Shown here in pieces: positions 1 through 6,351 of a DNA stretch of 13,217 bases (position 1 is the first letter of the stretch; each line of letters starts with the position of its first letter). A program made the translations under genes and the position numbers. The notes beneath the pieces were generated by a model. The model saw only the letters and a list, made by a program, of their open reading frames with translations, was not told where the DNA came from and searched no databases. The stretch is from Lachnospiraceae bacterium AM48-27BH (GTDB taxonomy: Bacteria; Bacillota; Clostridia; Lachnospirales; Lachnospiraceae). The DNA is taken from contig QUFC01000070.1 of the NCBI GenBank assembly GCA_003478355.1, forward strand, positions 1 through 13,217, read 5' to 3'.

Positions 1-27
1 ATGCTGCGCTGACCGTAAGAACACATA
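1..27. other. Unassigned left edge
   Basis: This short stretch precedes the first repeat. One frame reads a few codons and stops at about 26-28, so it could be the tail of an upstream gene, but it is too short to assign. Confidence 0.2.
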
Positions 28-107
28 GGCTAGAAAGCAAAAATCCCATCAGCGAAGCTGATCTGGAATGGATTTTGCTCGTAACTATGAAGGTACTGAA
101 TAGTTAC
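28..107. repeat. Palindromic intergenic repeat A, copy 1
   Basis: This 80-bp stretch is nearly identical to 6605-6685. The differences are a C/A change, one missing T in a T run, and a few bases at the junction of the two halves. It contains nested inverted repeats: GCAAAAATCC against GGATTTTGC, enclosing ATCAGC-GAA-GCTGAT, followed by GTAACTAT (81-88) against ATAGTTAC (100-107). It lies just upstream of yqeY. It looks like a small non-autonomous palindromic element or a dispersed terminator-like repeat. No transposase is present. Confidence 0.8.
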
Positions 108-134
108 GAAAAACAGAATTGGAGGAAACAGATC

Positions 135-581
135 ATGAGCAAAATTGATGTAGTAAGAGCCGCAATGGTAGAGGCAATGAAGAACAAGGATAAAGCCCGC
201 AAGGACGCGTTATCTATGCTCTTAAGCGTTTTAAAGAACGCGGAGATCGACAAACGTTCCCCACTGACAGAGGATGAGGAAAATGCGGTAGTTAAGAAGG
301 AGATCAAGCAGTGCCAGGAGACATTTGATACTGCGCCAGCTGACCGTGCTGATATCAGAGAAGAGGCAGCTCAGAGAATCGCCGTTTATAAGGAGTTCGC
401 TCCAGAGGATATGAGCGTTGACCAGATCAAGGAGGTGATCCAGTCTGTTCTTTCTGAACTTGGTATCGAGGCGCCTACTGCCGCAGATAAAGGAAAGATC
501 ATGAAGGTTCTGATGCCAAAGGTAAAAGGCAAAGCAGACGGTAAAGTGGTGAACCAGACTCTGGCAGAATTAATGAAATAA
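135..581 (+). CDS. yqeY: GatB/YqeY domain protein
   Basis: The protein has 148 residues, the usual length for stand-alone YqeY. Its typical features are the N-terminal helix with MKNKDKARKDALSMLLS near residues 15-31, the ED-rich middle part, and the C-terminal signature GKIMKVLMPKVKGKADGK before NQTLAEL. The YqeY domain resembles the C-terminal tRNA-binding tail of GatB, the subunit of the Asp/Glu-tRNA amidotransferase. The stand-alone protein is thought to act near tRNA or translation, but its role is not firmly known. I start it at ATG 135, where GGAGG at 121-125 is well spaced. The frame is open further upstream, but that part is the palindromic repeat A and is unlikely to be coding. The gene is flanked on both sides by palindromic repeats and shows no clear promoter of its own. 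Confidence 0.93.
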   Translation: MSKIDVVRAAMVEAMKNKDKARKDALSMLLSVLKNAEIDKRSPLTEDEENAVVKKEIKQCQETFDTAPADRADIREEAAQRIAVYKEFAPEDMSVDQIKEVIQSVLSELGIEAPTAADKGKIMKVLMPKVKGKADGKVVNQTLAELMK

Positions 582-583
582 TC

Positions 584-664
584 GTAACTGTTCAGAGCCA
601 ACCTCCAAAATGCTACGCATTTTACACCTGTTTTATGAAATTTTGCATGGCTCTGAACAGTTAC
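584..664. repeat. Palindromic intergenic element B
   Basis: A perfect 17-bp inverted repeat bounds this 81-bp element: GTAACTGTTCAGAGCCA at 584-600 and its complement at 648-664. A second hairpin lies inside: AAAATGC (607-613), loop TAC, GCATTTT (617-623). It fills the gap between yqeY and the dipeptidase gene. Its ends resemble the right half of repeat A: CTGAACAGTTACAAA here against CTGAATAGTTAC followed by AAA in copy 2. As RNA it would form a long stem and could end or stabilise the yqeY transcript, but no T run follows. Confidence 0.75.
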
Positions 665-695
665 AAATAATCGAAAATGGAAAGGAATACGCGTC

Positions 696-2114
696 ATGTA
701 CAAGAAAGAGATTGAAGCCTATATCGAGGCTCACAAGGAAGAGATGATCCAGGATATTTTCACTCTGTGCCGGATCAACAGTGAGAAGATGCCTTACGAA
801 GAGGGCAAACCATATGGAAAAGGCCCGGCGATGGCATTAGATGCAGCGATGGCGATGGCAGAGGGCTATGGATTTTCTGTGACCAACTATGATTATTTTG
901 TAGGAACTGCTGATTTAAATGACAAAGAGAAACATCTGGATATTTTAGCACATCTGGATGTGGTTCCTGCAGGAGAAGGCTGGGAGGTGACACAGCCATT
1001 TGATCCAATTTTAAAGGATGGCAGATTATATGGTCGTGGAACTGCCGATGATAAAGGCCCTGCTGTTGCAGCCCTTTATGCGTTCCGTGCTGTAAAAGAA
1101 CTGGGAATTCCGTTATCGAAGAATGCACGTCTGATCCTGGGAACGGATGAAGAATGTGGAAGCTCTGATATTGACCACTACTACAAGGTTGAAAAAGAAG
1201 CTCCGATGACCTTTTCTCCGGACGCTGCTTTCCCGGTAACAAATGTGGAAAAAGGCAGACTGGATGGCCATTTTACTGCAAACTTTACACCTTCTGAAGC
1301 ACTGCCAAGACTGGTATCTTTTGATGCCGGGATCAAAGTGAATGTGGTCCCTGGTAAGGCATATGCCGTGACGGAAGGTCTGGACCGTGAAGTGATGGAT
1401 CAGGTGGCTGCAGAGGTGGAAAAAGAGATCGGTGTTCATTTTGATCTGGAGTCCGAGGATACTGCAGCCGGTGTCTGTCAGGTGAAGGTCACTGCAGTAG
1501 GAACCGGCTCCCATGCGGCTCATCCATATGATGGCAACAATGCGCTGACCGGACTGTTAACCTATCTGACCAGACTGGATTTCGCTCCATGCCAGCAGAT
1601 GGAGGTTCTGAAAAATCTTCTTACTTTAATTCCGCATGGTGATGTGAATGGCAAGAATCTTGGTGTTGCTATGGAGGATGAGATTTCTGGCGAACTGACT
1701 CTGGCATTCAGCATTCTTCATGTGACTGCTGATCAGTTAGAAGGAAGCTTTGACAGCCGCTGCCCAATCTGCTCCAATGAGGACAATGTGCTGAAGGTAG
1801 TCAAAGCGAAGATGGCAGAGATTGGCATCGACATGGATACCGAGCATATGAGAGAACCACATCATGTAGATGGTAATTCTCATTTTGTGCAGACACTTCT
1901 GAAGGTGTATGAGGAATATAGCGGACGCAAGGGCGAGTGCCAGTCCATGGGTGGCGGTACTTACGTCCATAGCCTGAAAAATGGTGTTGCCTTCGGTGCA
2001 GCACTGCCGGAGACGGATAACCGGATGCATGGTGCTGATGAATTTGCAGTACTGGATGAGCTGTTGTTAAGTGCGAAGATCTTTGCTCAGGTAATCGTGG
2101 ATCTTTGCTCATAA
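696..2114 (+). CDS. pepV: M20 family dipeptidase (PepV/Sapep type)
   Basis: The protein has 472 residues, the usual size of the PepV/Sapep branch of M20 metallopeptidases. These cleave dipeptides and some short peptides with two zinc ions in the cytoplasm. Metal and catalytic motifs are in order: AHLDVVPAG with His86 and Asp88, GRGTADDKGP with Asp119 bridging the metals, DEECGSSD with Glu152-Glu153, SPDAAFP with Asp176, and a late MHGADEF with His445. The middle part (about 190-390) is the lid and dimerisation-like domain, including GTGSHAAHPYDGNNA. I start it at ATG 696 with GGAAAGGA at 679-686. The gene stands alone between element B and the methionine leader. It would release amino acids from imported peptides. 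Exact substrate preference cannot be read from the sequence, and other M20 peptidases of similar size (such as Xaa-His dipeptidases) belong to the same group. Confidence 0.9.
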   Translation: MYKKEIEAYIEAHKEEMIQDIFTLCRINSEKMPYEEGKPYGKGPAMALDAAMAMAEGYGFSVTNYDYFVGTADLNDKEKHLDILAHLDVVPAGEGWEVTQPFDPILKDGRLYGRGTADDKGPAVAALYAFRAVKELGIPLSKNARLILGTDEECGSSDIDHYYKVEKEAPMTFSPDAAFPVTNVEKGRLDGHFTANFTPSEALPRLVSFDAGIKVNVVPGKAYAVTEGLDREVMDQVAAEVEKEIGVHFDLESEDTAAGVCQVKVTAVGTGSHAAHPYDGNNALTGLLTYLTRLDFAPCQQMEVLKNLLTLIPHGDVNGKNLGVAMEDEISGELTLAFSILHVTADQLEGSFDSRCPICSNEDNVLKVVKAKMAEIGIDMDTEHMREPHHVDGNSHFVQTLLKVYEEYSGRKGECQSMGGGTYVHSLKNGVAFGAALPETDNRMHGADEFAVLDELLLSAKIFAQVIVDLCS

Positions 2115-2136
2115 ATGACAGATTGATAAAAAACAC

Positions 2137-2165
2137 TTGACAACCATGAAAAGCAGGAGTAGAAT
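2137..2165 (+). promoter_or_regulatory. SigA-type promoter of the met leader and metNIQ
   Basis: TTGACA at 2137-2142 and TAGAAT at 2160-2165 are separated by 17 bp, a near-consensus vegetative promoter. Transcription would start near 2172. The mini-ORF, the attenuator hairpin and metN follow on the same strand. Confidence 0.78.
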
Positions 2166-2219
2166 ACGCCATAAGAAATCCTAGTAATTTGATGGGGAAT
2201 TAAAACAGGAGGTACAGAT

Positions 2220-2339
2220 ATGTACAATTCAAAATCCATGATGATGAATATGTGTATGATGTGTGGCATGTGTTTCATGTGCTGTATGTTCATGTGCAAA
2301 AAATCAAGTGGAATTGAGTCGTATGGACTGTGCTTTTAA
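2220..2339 (+). CDS. Met/Cys-rich leader peptide upstream of metNIQ
   Basis: This is a 39-codon reading frame with an ideal ribosome binding site, AGGAGG at 2207-2212, seven bases before ATG 2220. Eleven codons are Met and seven are Cys. They are concentrated in residues 7-26, where stretches such as MCMMCGMCFMCCMFMC read almost only Met and Cys. The tail contains KKSSGIESYG and ends CF. It lies between a strong promoter and a terminator hairpin directly before metN. A Met-rich frame placed before a methionine transporter and a terminator is what ribosome-mediated attenuation would need: scarce charged Met-tRNA would stall the ribosome on the Met run. No known family is recognised. The alternative is a small metal-binding peptide, since Met and Cys also bind copper. 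That the frame is translated is inferred from the ribosome binding site and its composition. Confidence 0.75.
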   Translation: MYNSKSMMMNMCMMCGMCFMCCMFMCKKSSGIESYGLCF

Positions 2340-2399
2340 GAATCTGCTGAAGAAGGCAATCTGCTGGATCAGAAAAGAATGAGATATAGAAAGCCGCAG
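2328..2399 (+). promoter_or_regulatory. Possible antiterminator pairing in the met leader
   Basis: CTGTGCTTT at 2328-2336, the last codons of the leader frame, can pair with AAAGC (2390-2394) and GCAG (2396-2399), leaving C2395 bulged. That gives nine pairs, one of them G-U, and uses the ascending arm of the terminator. A ribosome stalled on the Met run (up to about 2294) leaves 2328-2336 free. One that reaches the stop codon at 2337 covers it. I found this pairing by eye and it is weaker than the terminator stem. Confidence 0.35.
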
Positions 2400-2422
2400 G
2401 TCTATAAGACTTGCGGCTTTTT
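2390..2422 (+). terminator. Intrinsic terminator (attenuator) before metN
   Basis: AAAGCCGCAGGTCT (2390-2403) pairs with AGACTTGCGGCTTT (2407-2420) across a three-base ATA loop, 14 pairs with one G-U. A run of five T at 2418-2422 overlaps the stem end. Only 40 bases lie between this hairpin and the metN start, with no recognisable promoter in them. Transcription of metNIQ must therefore read through it, so it is an attenuator rather than the end of a separate gene. Confidence 0.82.
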
Positions 2423-2462
2423 GCATAACAGAAAAGTCCGAGTGGATAATTTAGGAGGAAGT

Positions 2463-3476
2463 ATGGAACAGCCAATCATCCAGATCAGAAATCTGGGAAA
2501 GGAATTTAAAACAGCCAATGGCCCGGTGAGAGCATTAAACGATATCAACCTGGATATCAATCAGGGAGAGATTTTTGGTATCATCGGTCTTAGCGGTGCA
2601 GGAAAAAGTACTCTGGTGCGATGTATCAATTATCTGGAGGTACCGACAGAGGGTGAGGTGTTATTTGAGGGACAGAGTCTTTCAGCGATGAGCGGGGCAG
2701 AGCTTCGCAAGGCAAGACGGTCCATGGGCATGATCTTCCAGCAGTTTAATCTGCTGGCACAGAGAAATGTCATTGGAAATGTCTGTTTCCCAATGGAGTT
2801 GGCAGGTGTGCCAAAGAAGGAAGCCAGAGAACGTGCGATGGAGCTTTTAAAGACCGTAGGACTGGAAGATCGTGCGAAAGCGTATCCGGCACAGTTATCG
2901 GGTGGTCAGAAGCAGAGAGTTGCTATTGCAAGAGCATTAGCCACGAATCCGAAAGTAATCCTTTGTGATGAGGCAACCAGTGCCCTGGATCCCAATACAA
3001 CCAAATCGATTCTGGCACTGTTAAAAGAAATCAATAAAAATTTAGGTGTGACTGTGATCGTGATCACTCACGAGATGGCAGTGATTGAAGCAATCTGTGA
3101 CCGGGTGGCAATCATTGACCAGAGCCATATCGCAGAAGTGGGAACTGTTTCTGAGATCTTCTCCGAGCCCAAATCCCAGATCGGCCGCCAGCTGATCTTA
3201 GGAGATGCCGTGAAGCACGTTTCCTTCGGAACATCCAGACAGATCCGTCTGATCTTTGACGGAAGAGAGTCTTCAGAACCGGTAATTTCCAATCTGGTTC
3301 TGGCATGTAAGGTTCCGGTGAATATCATGTATGCATCTACTACCGATGTGAATGGCAAGGCAATGGGTCAGATGATCATCCAGCTTCCAGAAGAGGAGGC
3401 CGATGCAGACCGGGTGATTCATTATCTGAAAACCGTGAAAATCGCATATGAGGAGGTAACTAGTCATGAGCTTTGA
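2463..3476 (+). CDS. metN: Methionine ABC transporter ATP-binding protein MetN
   Basis: The protein has 337 residues. It is the ATPase that drives methionine import through MetI, with substrate delivered by MetQ, on the inner face of the membrane. ABC motifs are complete: Walker A GLSGAGKST (42-50), Q-loop FQQFNLL (92-98), signature LSGGQ (145-149), Walker B VILCDEATSALD (165-176) with Glu170, and the switch His203. After about residue 262 comes a NIL domain (to 337), which in MetN binds cytoplasmic methionine and shuts the transporter down (trans-inhibition). This domain separates MetN from general amino-acid ATPases. I start it at ATG 2463 with AGGAGG at 2453-2458. An in-frame upstream start is rejected because it would begin before the terminator hairpin. 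The gene overlaps metI by 11 bases. Confidence 0.96.
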   Translation: MEQPIIQIRNLGKEFKTANGPVRALNDINLDINQGEIFGIIGLSGAGKSTLVRCINYLEVPTEGEVLFEGQSLSAMSGAELRKARRSMGMIFQQFNLLAQRNVIGNVCFPMELAGVPKKEARERAMELLKTVGLEDRAKAYPAQLSGGQKQRVAIARALATNPKVILCDEATSALDPNTTKSILALLKEINKNLGVTVIVITHEMAVIEAICDRVAIIDQSHIAEVGTVSEIFSEPKSQIGRQLILGDAVKHVSFGTSRQIRLIFDGRESSEPVISNLVLACKVPVNIMYASTTDVNGKAMGQMIIQLPEEEADADRVIHYLKTVKIAYEEVTSHEL

Positions 3477-4131
3477 TGCATCAACCATTGCAATGTTAAA
3501 AACCGGAATCTGGGAGACTGTCTATATGACGATGCTTTCCTCTTTCCTGGCTTATGTGATCGGTCTTCCATTGGGCGTGATTCTGGTGGTGACCGATGAG
3601 GGCGGATTTTATCCGATTCCATGGCTTCAGAAGATTTTGGGATTGGTGATCAACCTGCTTCGCTCAGTTCCATTTCTGATTCTGTTATTTATTGTGCTTC
3701 CGCTTTCTAAGATCGTCATCGGAACCCGTATCGGTTCTCCGGCAATGATCATTCCATTGACCATTGCGGCAGCACCTTATGTGGCGCGAGTGGTAGAGTC
3801 CTCTTTCCGTGAGATTGATGCCGGTGTGATCGAAGCGGCAAAATCCATGGGTGCTTCTACCTGGCAGATCATCTGGAAGGTGCTTCTTCCAGAGTGTAAG
3901 CCTTCTTTATTAGTAGGAGCTGCACTGGCAGTCACTACCATTTTGAGTTACTCTGCGATGGCTGGATTTACCGGAGGAGGCGGCCTTGGCGCCATTGCCA
4001 TCAACTACGGTTATTACCGTTATCAGCCAGCCCTCATGTGGGTTGCAGTCGTACTGCTGGTGGTTTTGGTTCAGATCATTCAGGAGATCGGCATGAGATT
4101 TTCCAAGGCGGGAGATAAGAGAATCCGATAA
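3466..4131 (+). CDS. metI: Methionine ABC transporter permease MetI
   Basis: The 221-residue protein is an integral membrane permease with about five membrane segments, matching MetI in length. The start region reads MSFDASTIAMLKTGIWETVY. The coupling EAA loop is visible from Glu123 (EAAKSMGAS) to the LP at 141-142, and is the part that contacts MetN. Segments at about 17-42, 56-80, 93-111, 146-170 and 185-208 are strongly hydrophobic. Start ATG 3466 follows AGGAGG at 3451-3456 and lies within the end of metN, so the two are probably translationally coupled. A gap of 76 bases, holding a hairpin, separates it from metQ. Methionine, possibly including D-methionine, is the expected substrate. 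Confidence 0.95.
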   Translation: MSFDASTIAMLKTGIWETVYMTMLSSFLAYVIGLPLGVILVVTDEGGFYPIPWLQKILGLVINLLRSVPFLILLFIVLPLSKIVIGTRIGSPAMIIPLTIAAAPYVARVVESSFREIDAGVIEAAKSMGASTWQIIWKVLLPECKPSLLVGAALAVTTILSYSAMAGFTGGGGLGAIAINYGYYRYQPALMWVAVVLLVVLVQIIQEIGMRFSKAGDKRIR

Positions 4132-4144
4132 ACGAGGTTTGATT

Positions 4145-4168
4145 AGAAAGACAGGATAACTGTTTTCT
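4145..4168 (+). promoter_or_regulatory. Intercistronic hairpin between metI and metQ
   Basis: AGAAA (4145-4149) and ACAG (4151-4154), with G4150 bulged, pair with CTGT (4160-4163) and TTTCT (4164-4168) around loop GATAA. Nine pairs form an AT-rich stem without a following T run. Such a hairpin might protect the downstream metQ message and help make the binding protein more abundant than the permease. This is inference. Confidence 0.35.
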
Positions 4169-4207
4169 ATAATAAAAGGTTTTCAAAACGAGAGGAGAAA
4201 AAACATT

Positions 4208-5116
4208 ATGAAAAAGACATTTGGAGTAGTTACAGCAGCAGTTTTAGCAGCAGCGAGTATTGCAGGATGCTCTGGAAACAAAGCGGCAGAGACCACAGCA
4301 GCAGAGACCACAGCAGCAGAAACTACAGCAGCTGAGAGCAGCGCAGCAGAAACAACAGCAGAGGAAACAACAGCATCTTCTGGAGAGTTACAGAAGATCG
4401 TAGTTGGCGCAAGCCCGGCACCACATGCTGAAATCTTAAAGGCAGCAAATGATGTATTAAAAGAAAAAGGTTATGAGTTGGAGATCAAAGAGTATGTAGA
4501 TTACATTCAGCCAAACCTGGCACTGGAGTCCGGCGATCTGGATGCAAACTATTTCCAGCACCTGCCATACCTGGAGTCCTTCAATAAGGAGAACGGTACT
4601 AATTTAGTATCTGCAGGTGCCATCCACTATGAGCCATTTGGCGTTTATGCAGGTAAGACAACTTCTCTGGATGAGTTACAGGACGGTGCAACCATCGCAG
4701 TACCAAATGATACCACCAACGAGGCAAGAGCGCTTCTTTTGTTAGAGGCACAGGGCCTGATCAAGTTAAAAGAGGATGCTGGTTTAACTGCAACGAAGAA
4801 TGACATTGTTGAGAATCCAAAGAACCTTCAGTTGTATGAGGTTGAGGCTGCTCAGCTTCCACGTGTGATCGGTGATGTGGATGTAGCAGTTATCAACGGT
4901 AACTATGCAATCGAGGCTGGTTACAAAGTATCTGACGCACTGGCAGTTGAGGCTTCTGACTCCTTAGCAGCAACAACCTATGGTAACGTAGTAGCAGTTC
5001 GCGCAGGCGAGGAAAATGATCCGGCTATCCAGGCACTGATTGAGGCACTGACCAGTGATGAGGTAAAAGCATTCATTGAGAGCACTTACGATGGAGCAGT
5101 TGTTCCGTTATTCTAA
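4208..5116 (+). CDS. metQ: Methionine-binding lipoprotein MetQ (NlpA family)
   Basis: The 302-residue protein begins with a lipoprotein signal peptide; the lipobox SIAGC puts the lipidated Cys at residue 21. Residues 22-60 form a flexible linker of AETTA units, and the NlpA fold follows from about residue 62 (KIVVGASPAPHAEIL). Binding-site motifs of MetQ are present: FQHLPY near 116-121, PNDTTNEARAL at 166-176 with Arg174, and VINGNYAI further on. The protein sits on the outer face of the membrane and hands methionine to MetI. ATG 4208 follows AGAGGAG at 4191-4197. The terminator at 5138-5171 ends the operon. MetQ homologues can prefer D-methionine or related compounds, and the exact ligand is not resolved here. 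Confidence 0.94.
   Translation: MKKTFGVVTAAVLAAASIAGCSGNKAAETTAAETTAAETTAAESSAAETTAEETTASSGELQKIVVGASPAPHAEILKAANDVLKEKGYELEIKEYVDYIQPNLALESGDLDANYFQHLPYLESFNKENGTNLVSAGAIHYEPFGVYAGKTTSLDELQDGATIAVPNDTTNEARALLLLEAQGLIKLKEDAGLTATKNDIVENPKNLQLYEVEAAQLPRVIGDVDVAVINGNYAIEAGYKVSDALAVEASDSLAATTYGNVVAVRAGEENDPAIQALIEALTSDEVKAFIESTYDGAVVPLF
4286..4375 (+). repeat. Tandem 15-bp repeat encoding the MetQ AETTA linker
   Basis: Six 15-base units encode AETTA three times, then AESSA, AETTA and EETTA (residues 27-56 of MetQ). The units are similar at DNA level, the first two almost identical, so the copy number may vary by slippage. The linker is Thr-rich and acidic. Confidence 0.75.
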
Positions 5117-5137
5117 TGAATCAGATCGTTCAAGTCG

Positions 5138-5171
5138 AAAGGGGATCTTCTGTTTACAGAGGATTCCCTTT
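5138..5171 (+). terminator. Terminator after metQ
   Basis: AAAGGGGATCTTCTG (5138-5152) pairs with CAGAGGATTCCCTTT (5157-5171) around a TTTA loop, 15 pairs including two G-U. Only a weak T-rich stretch follows. It ends the metNIQ unit. Confidence 0.6.
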
Positions 5172-5181
5172 GTTGTATACT
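5153..5181 (+). promoter_or_regulatory. Promoter for the DUF4190/DUF975 pair
   Basis: TTTACA (5153-5158) and TATACT (5176-5181), 17 bp apart, form a good SigA-type promoter. The -35 box lies in the loop and descending arm of the metQ terminator. Transcription would start about 25 bases before the start codon at 5213. Confidence 0.6.
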
Positions 5182-5212
5182 AGTGATATTTCATAGGAAA
5201 GAGGGAATTGTT

Positions 5213-5491
5213 ATGGAAGAAACAAACAAGATGGCGTTGGCTTCTATGATCGCAGGAATTCTGTCCATTGTTCTTTCGTGCTGCTGCGGACTTGGCATGA
5301 TCGCCGGTGGCCTGGCAGTGATCTTTGCGGGTCTGTCCAGGGTCGATGAACCTTTAAGCTCTAATGCAAAGGTGGGGCTGATCACAGGAATCATAGGAAT
5401 GATCTTCAGTGTGATCGCAGTAATTGTGCTTGTCATGCTGGTTGGAGCCATGAGTGGAACATTAGGAATGCTGGGAGGTGTTTGGAGATGA
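5213..5491 (+). CDS. Small DUF4190-like membrane protein
   Basis: The 92-residue protein has two strongly hydrophobic stretches (about residues 8-41 and 53-80) separated by a short polar loop, SRVDEPLSSNAKVG. The layout KMALASMIAGILSI, a Cys triplet (CCCGLG), then a Gly-rich second segment matches the DUF4190 type of small membrane proteins, whose function is unknown. I start it at ATG 5213 with GGAAAGAGGG at 5197-5206; an earlier in-frame start at 5183 is unlikely because it lies right after the promoter. Its stop codon overlaps the next start in ATGA, so the two genes are probably translationally coupled. It may act with its neighbour at the membrane. No specific role can be inferred. Confidence 0.75.
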   Translation: MEETNKMALASMIAGILSIVLSCCCGLGMIAGGLAVIFAGLSRVDEPLSSNAKVGLITGIIGMIFSVIAVIVLVMLVGAMSGTLGMLGGVWR

Positions 5492-6297
5492 CCAGAAGAG
5501 CCGAATTAAAACAGAAAGCCAGAGGTTCTTTAAAAGGAAATTATGGTGTGGTTGTTGGAGTAACGCTGTTGTCTTCTGTTGTTCTTGGAGTATGTTCCGG
5601 AATTCTGCAGCTGGTTTGCAGTGTTGTGGGAACATTTTCTACAGCTGGATCGATTGCCCTTGGCGGAGCAGCCGGACTGGGATCTCAGGTTAGTATAGCC
5701 GTTGTAACGGGTTCGGTTCCCAGTATTGTATGTTCGCTTCTTACCAGCATTATATATAGCGGTCTGACCTATATCCTGATGGTTGGTGGAATCAGAGTTT
5801 ATTTAAAACTGTGCGCAGGAGAAAAGGCGGGGATCGGAGATCTGTTCTGGGGATTTCAGAACGATCCCATACGTTTTGGAGGAATCGGTGCGCTGATCAG
5901 TGCGGTGATGGAGCTTTGCCTTCTTCCGGTCGTGATTCTGGCTGTGGCTATGAGTGTGAGCAAGGAGAGTGGTTTCCTGCTCTTTGCTGTGCTTTTTATG
6001 CTGGTGTATGGTCTGGTCCTGACAGTTGTGGGAATCTATCTGGCATTGACCTTTGGGATGTTCCTTTATGTTTTAGTGGACCGTCCGGAAATGACGTTAT
6101 GGCAGGCCCTTGGAGAAAGCAGGAGACTGATGAAGGGAAACCGGATCCGTCTGGTGATGCTGCAGATCAGTTTTATAGGCTGGGGACTTATTTCCATATT
6201 GACTCTGGGAATTGGTCTTTTGTGGTTAAATGGTTATATTCTCTGTACGACTGCATGGTTTTATAAGGATTTGTATCGTTCACTTAACCTTGAATAG
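5488..6297 (+). CDS. DUF975-like integral membrane protein
   Basis: The 269-residue protein opens with TRRAELKQKARGSLKGNY, the conserved N-terminal motif of DUF975 proteins of Firmicutes. About six hydrophobic segments follow (about 20-45, 50-75, 85-105, 130-160, 165-195 and 220-250). The segment RPEMTLWQALGESRRLMKGN is the typical amphipathic motif before the last membrane segments. The family is uncharacterised and predicted to be in the cell membrane. The ATG at 5488 is nine bases after GGAGG (5474-5478) and overlaps the previous stop by four bases. A TTG six bases earlier is too close to the ribosome binding site. No catalytic residues or transport signatures are seen. The gene ends just before the hairpin at 6308-6351. 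Confidence 0.82.
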   Translation: MTRRAELKQKARGSLKGNYGVVVGVTLLSSVVLGVCSGILQLVCSVVGTFSTAGSIALGGAAGLGSQVSIAVVTGSVPSIVCSLLTSIIYSGLTYILMVGGIRVYLKLCAGEKAGIGDLFWGFQNDPIRFGGIGALISAVMELCLLPVVILAVAMSVSKESGFLLFAVLFMLVYGLVLTVVGIYLALTFGMFLYVLVDRPEMTLWQALGESRRLMKGNRIRLVMLQISFIGWGLISILTLGIGLLWLNGYILCTTAWFYKDLYRSLNLE

Positions 6298-6307
6298 TAC
6301 AAGAGAG

Positions 6308-6351
6308 AAAACGCATAGGATATAGCAAAAAAGGCAGGTCCTGTGCGTTTT
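6308..6351 (+). terminator. Hairpin between DUF975 and ylmC/ymxH, overlapping the TTG start
   Basis: AAAACGCATAGGA (6308-6320) pairs with TCCTGTGCGTTTT (6339-6351), 13 pairs with one G-U, and an 18-base loop. Only four T end the arm, so it is a weak terminator. Its right arm includes the first two bases of the TTG start at 6350, and the loop holds GGCAGG, the only purine-rich candidate ribosome binding site. It could therefore control translation of the next gene instead. Confidence 0.5.

Noticed and set aside
75..134. A longer YqeY with an upstream TTG start
   Set aside because: The extension is made of palindromic repeat A, and the AGGA-type ribosome binding site is at the ATG of 135. The frame shifts between the two repeat copies, so a peptide from it is not conserved.
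2379..2462. An earlier in-frame start that would extend MetN by 28 residues
   Set aside because: It would have the coding region cross the terminator hairpin, it has no ribosome binding site, and ATG 2463 has a perfect AGGAGG and gives the normal MetN N-terminus.
2172..2462. SAM riboswitch or T-box upstream of metN
   Set aside because: No T-box sequence (GGGTGGNACCGCG-like) or S-box core is present, and the region is largely occupied by the mini-ORF and the terminator.
4139..4173. Separate promoter for metQ
   Set aside because: TATAAT at 4168-4173 has only TTGATT at 23 bp, too far for a standard promoter, and a hairpin overlaps it. Co-transcription with metI is simpler.
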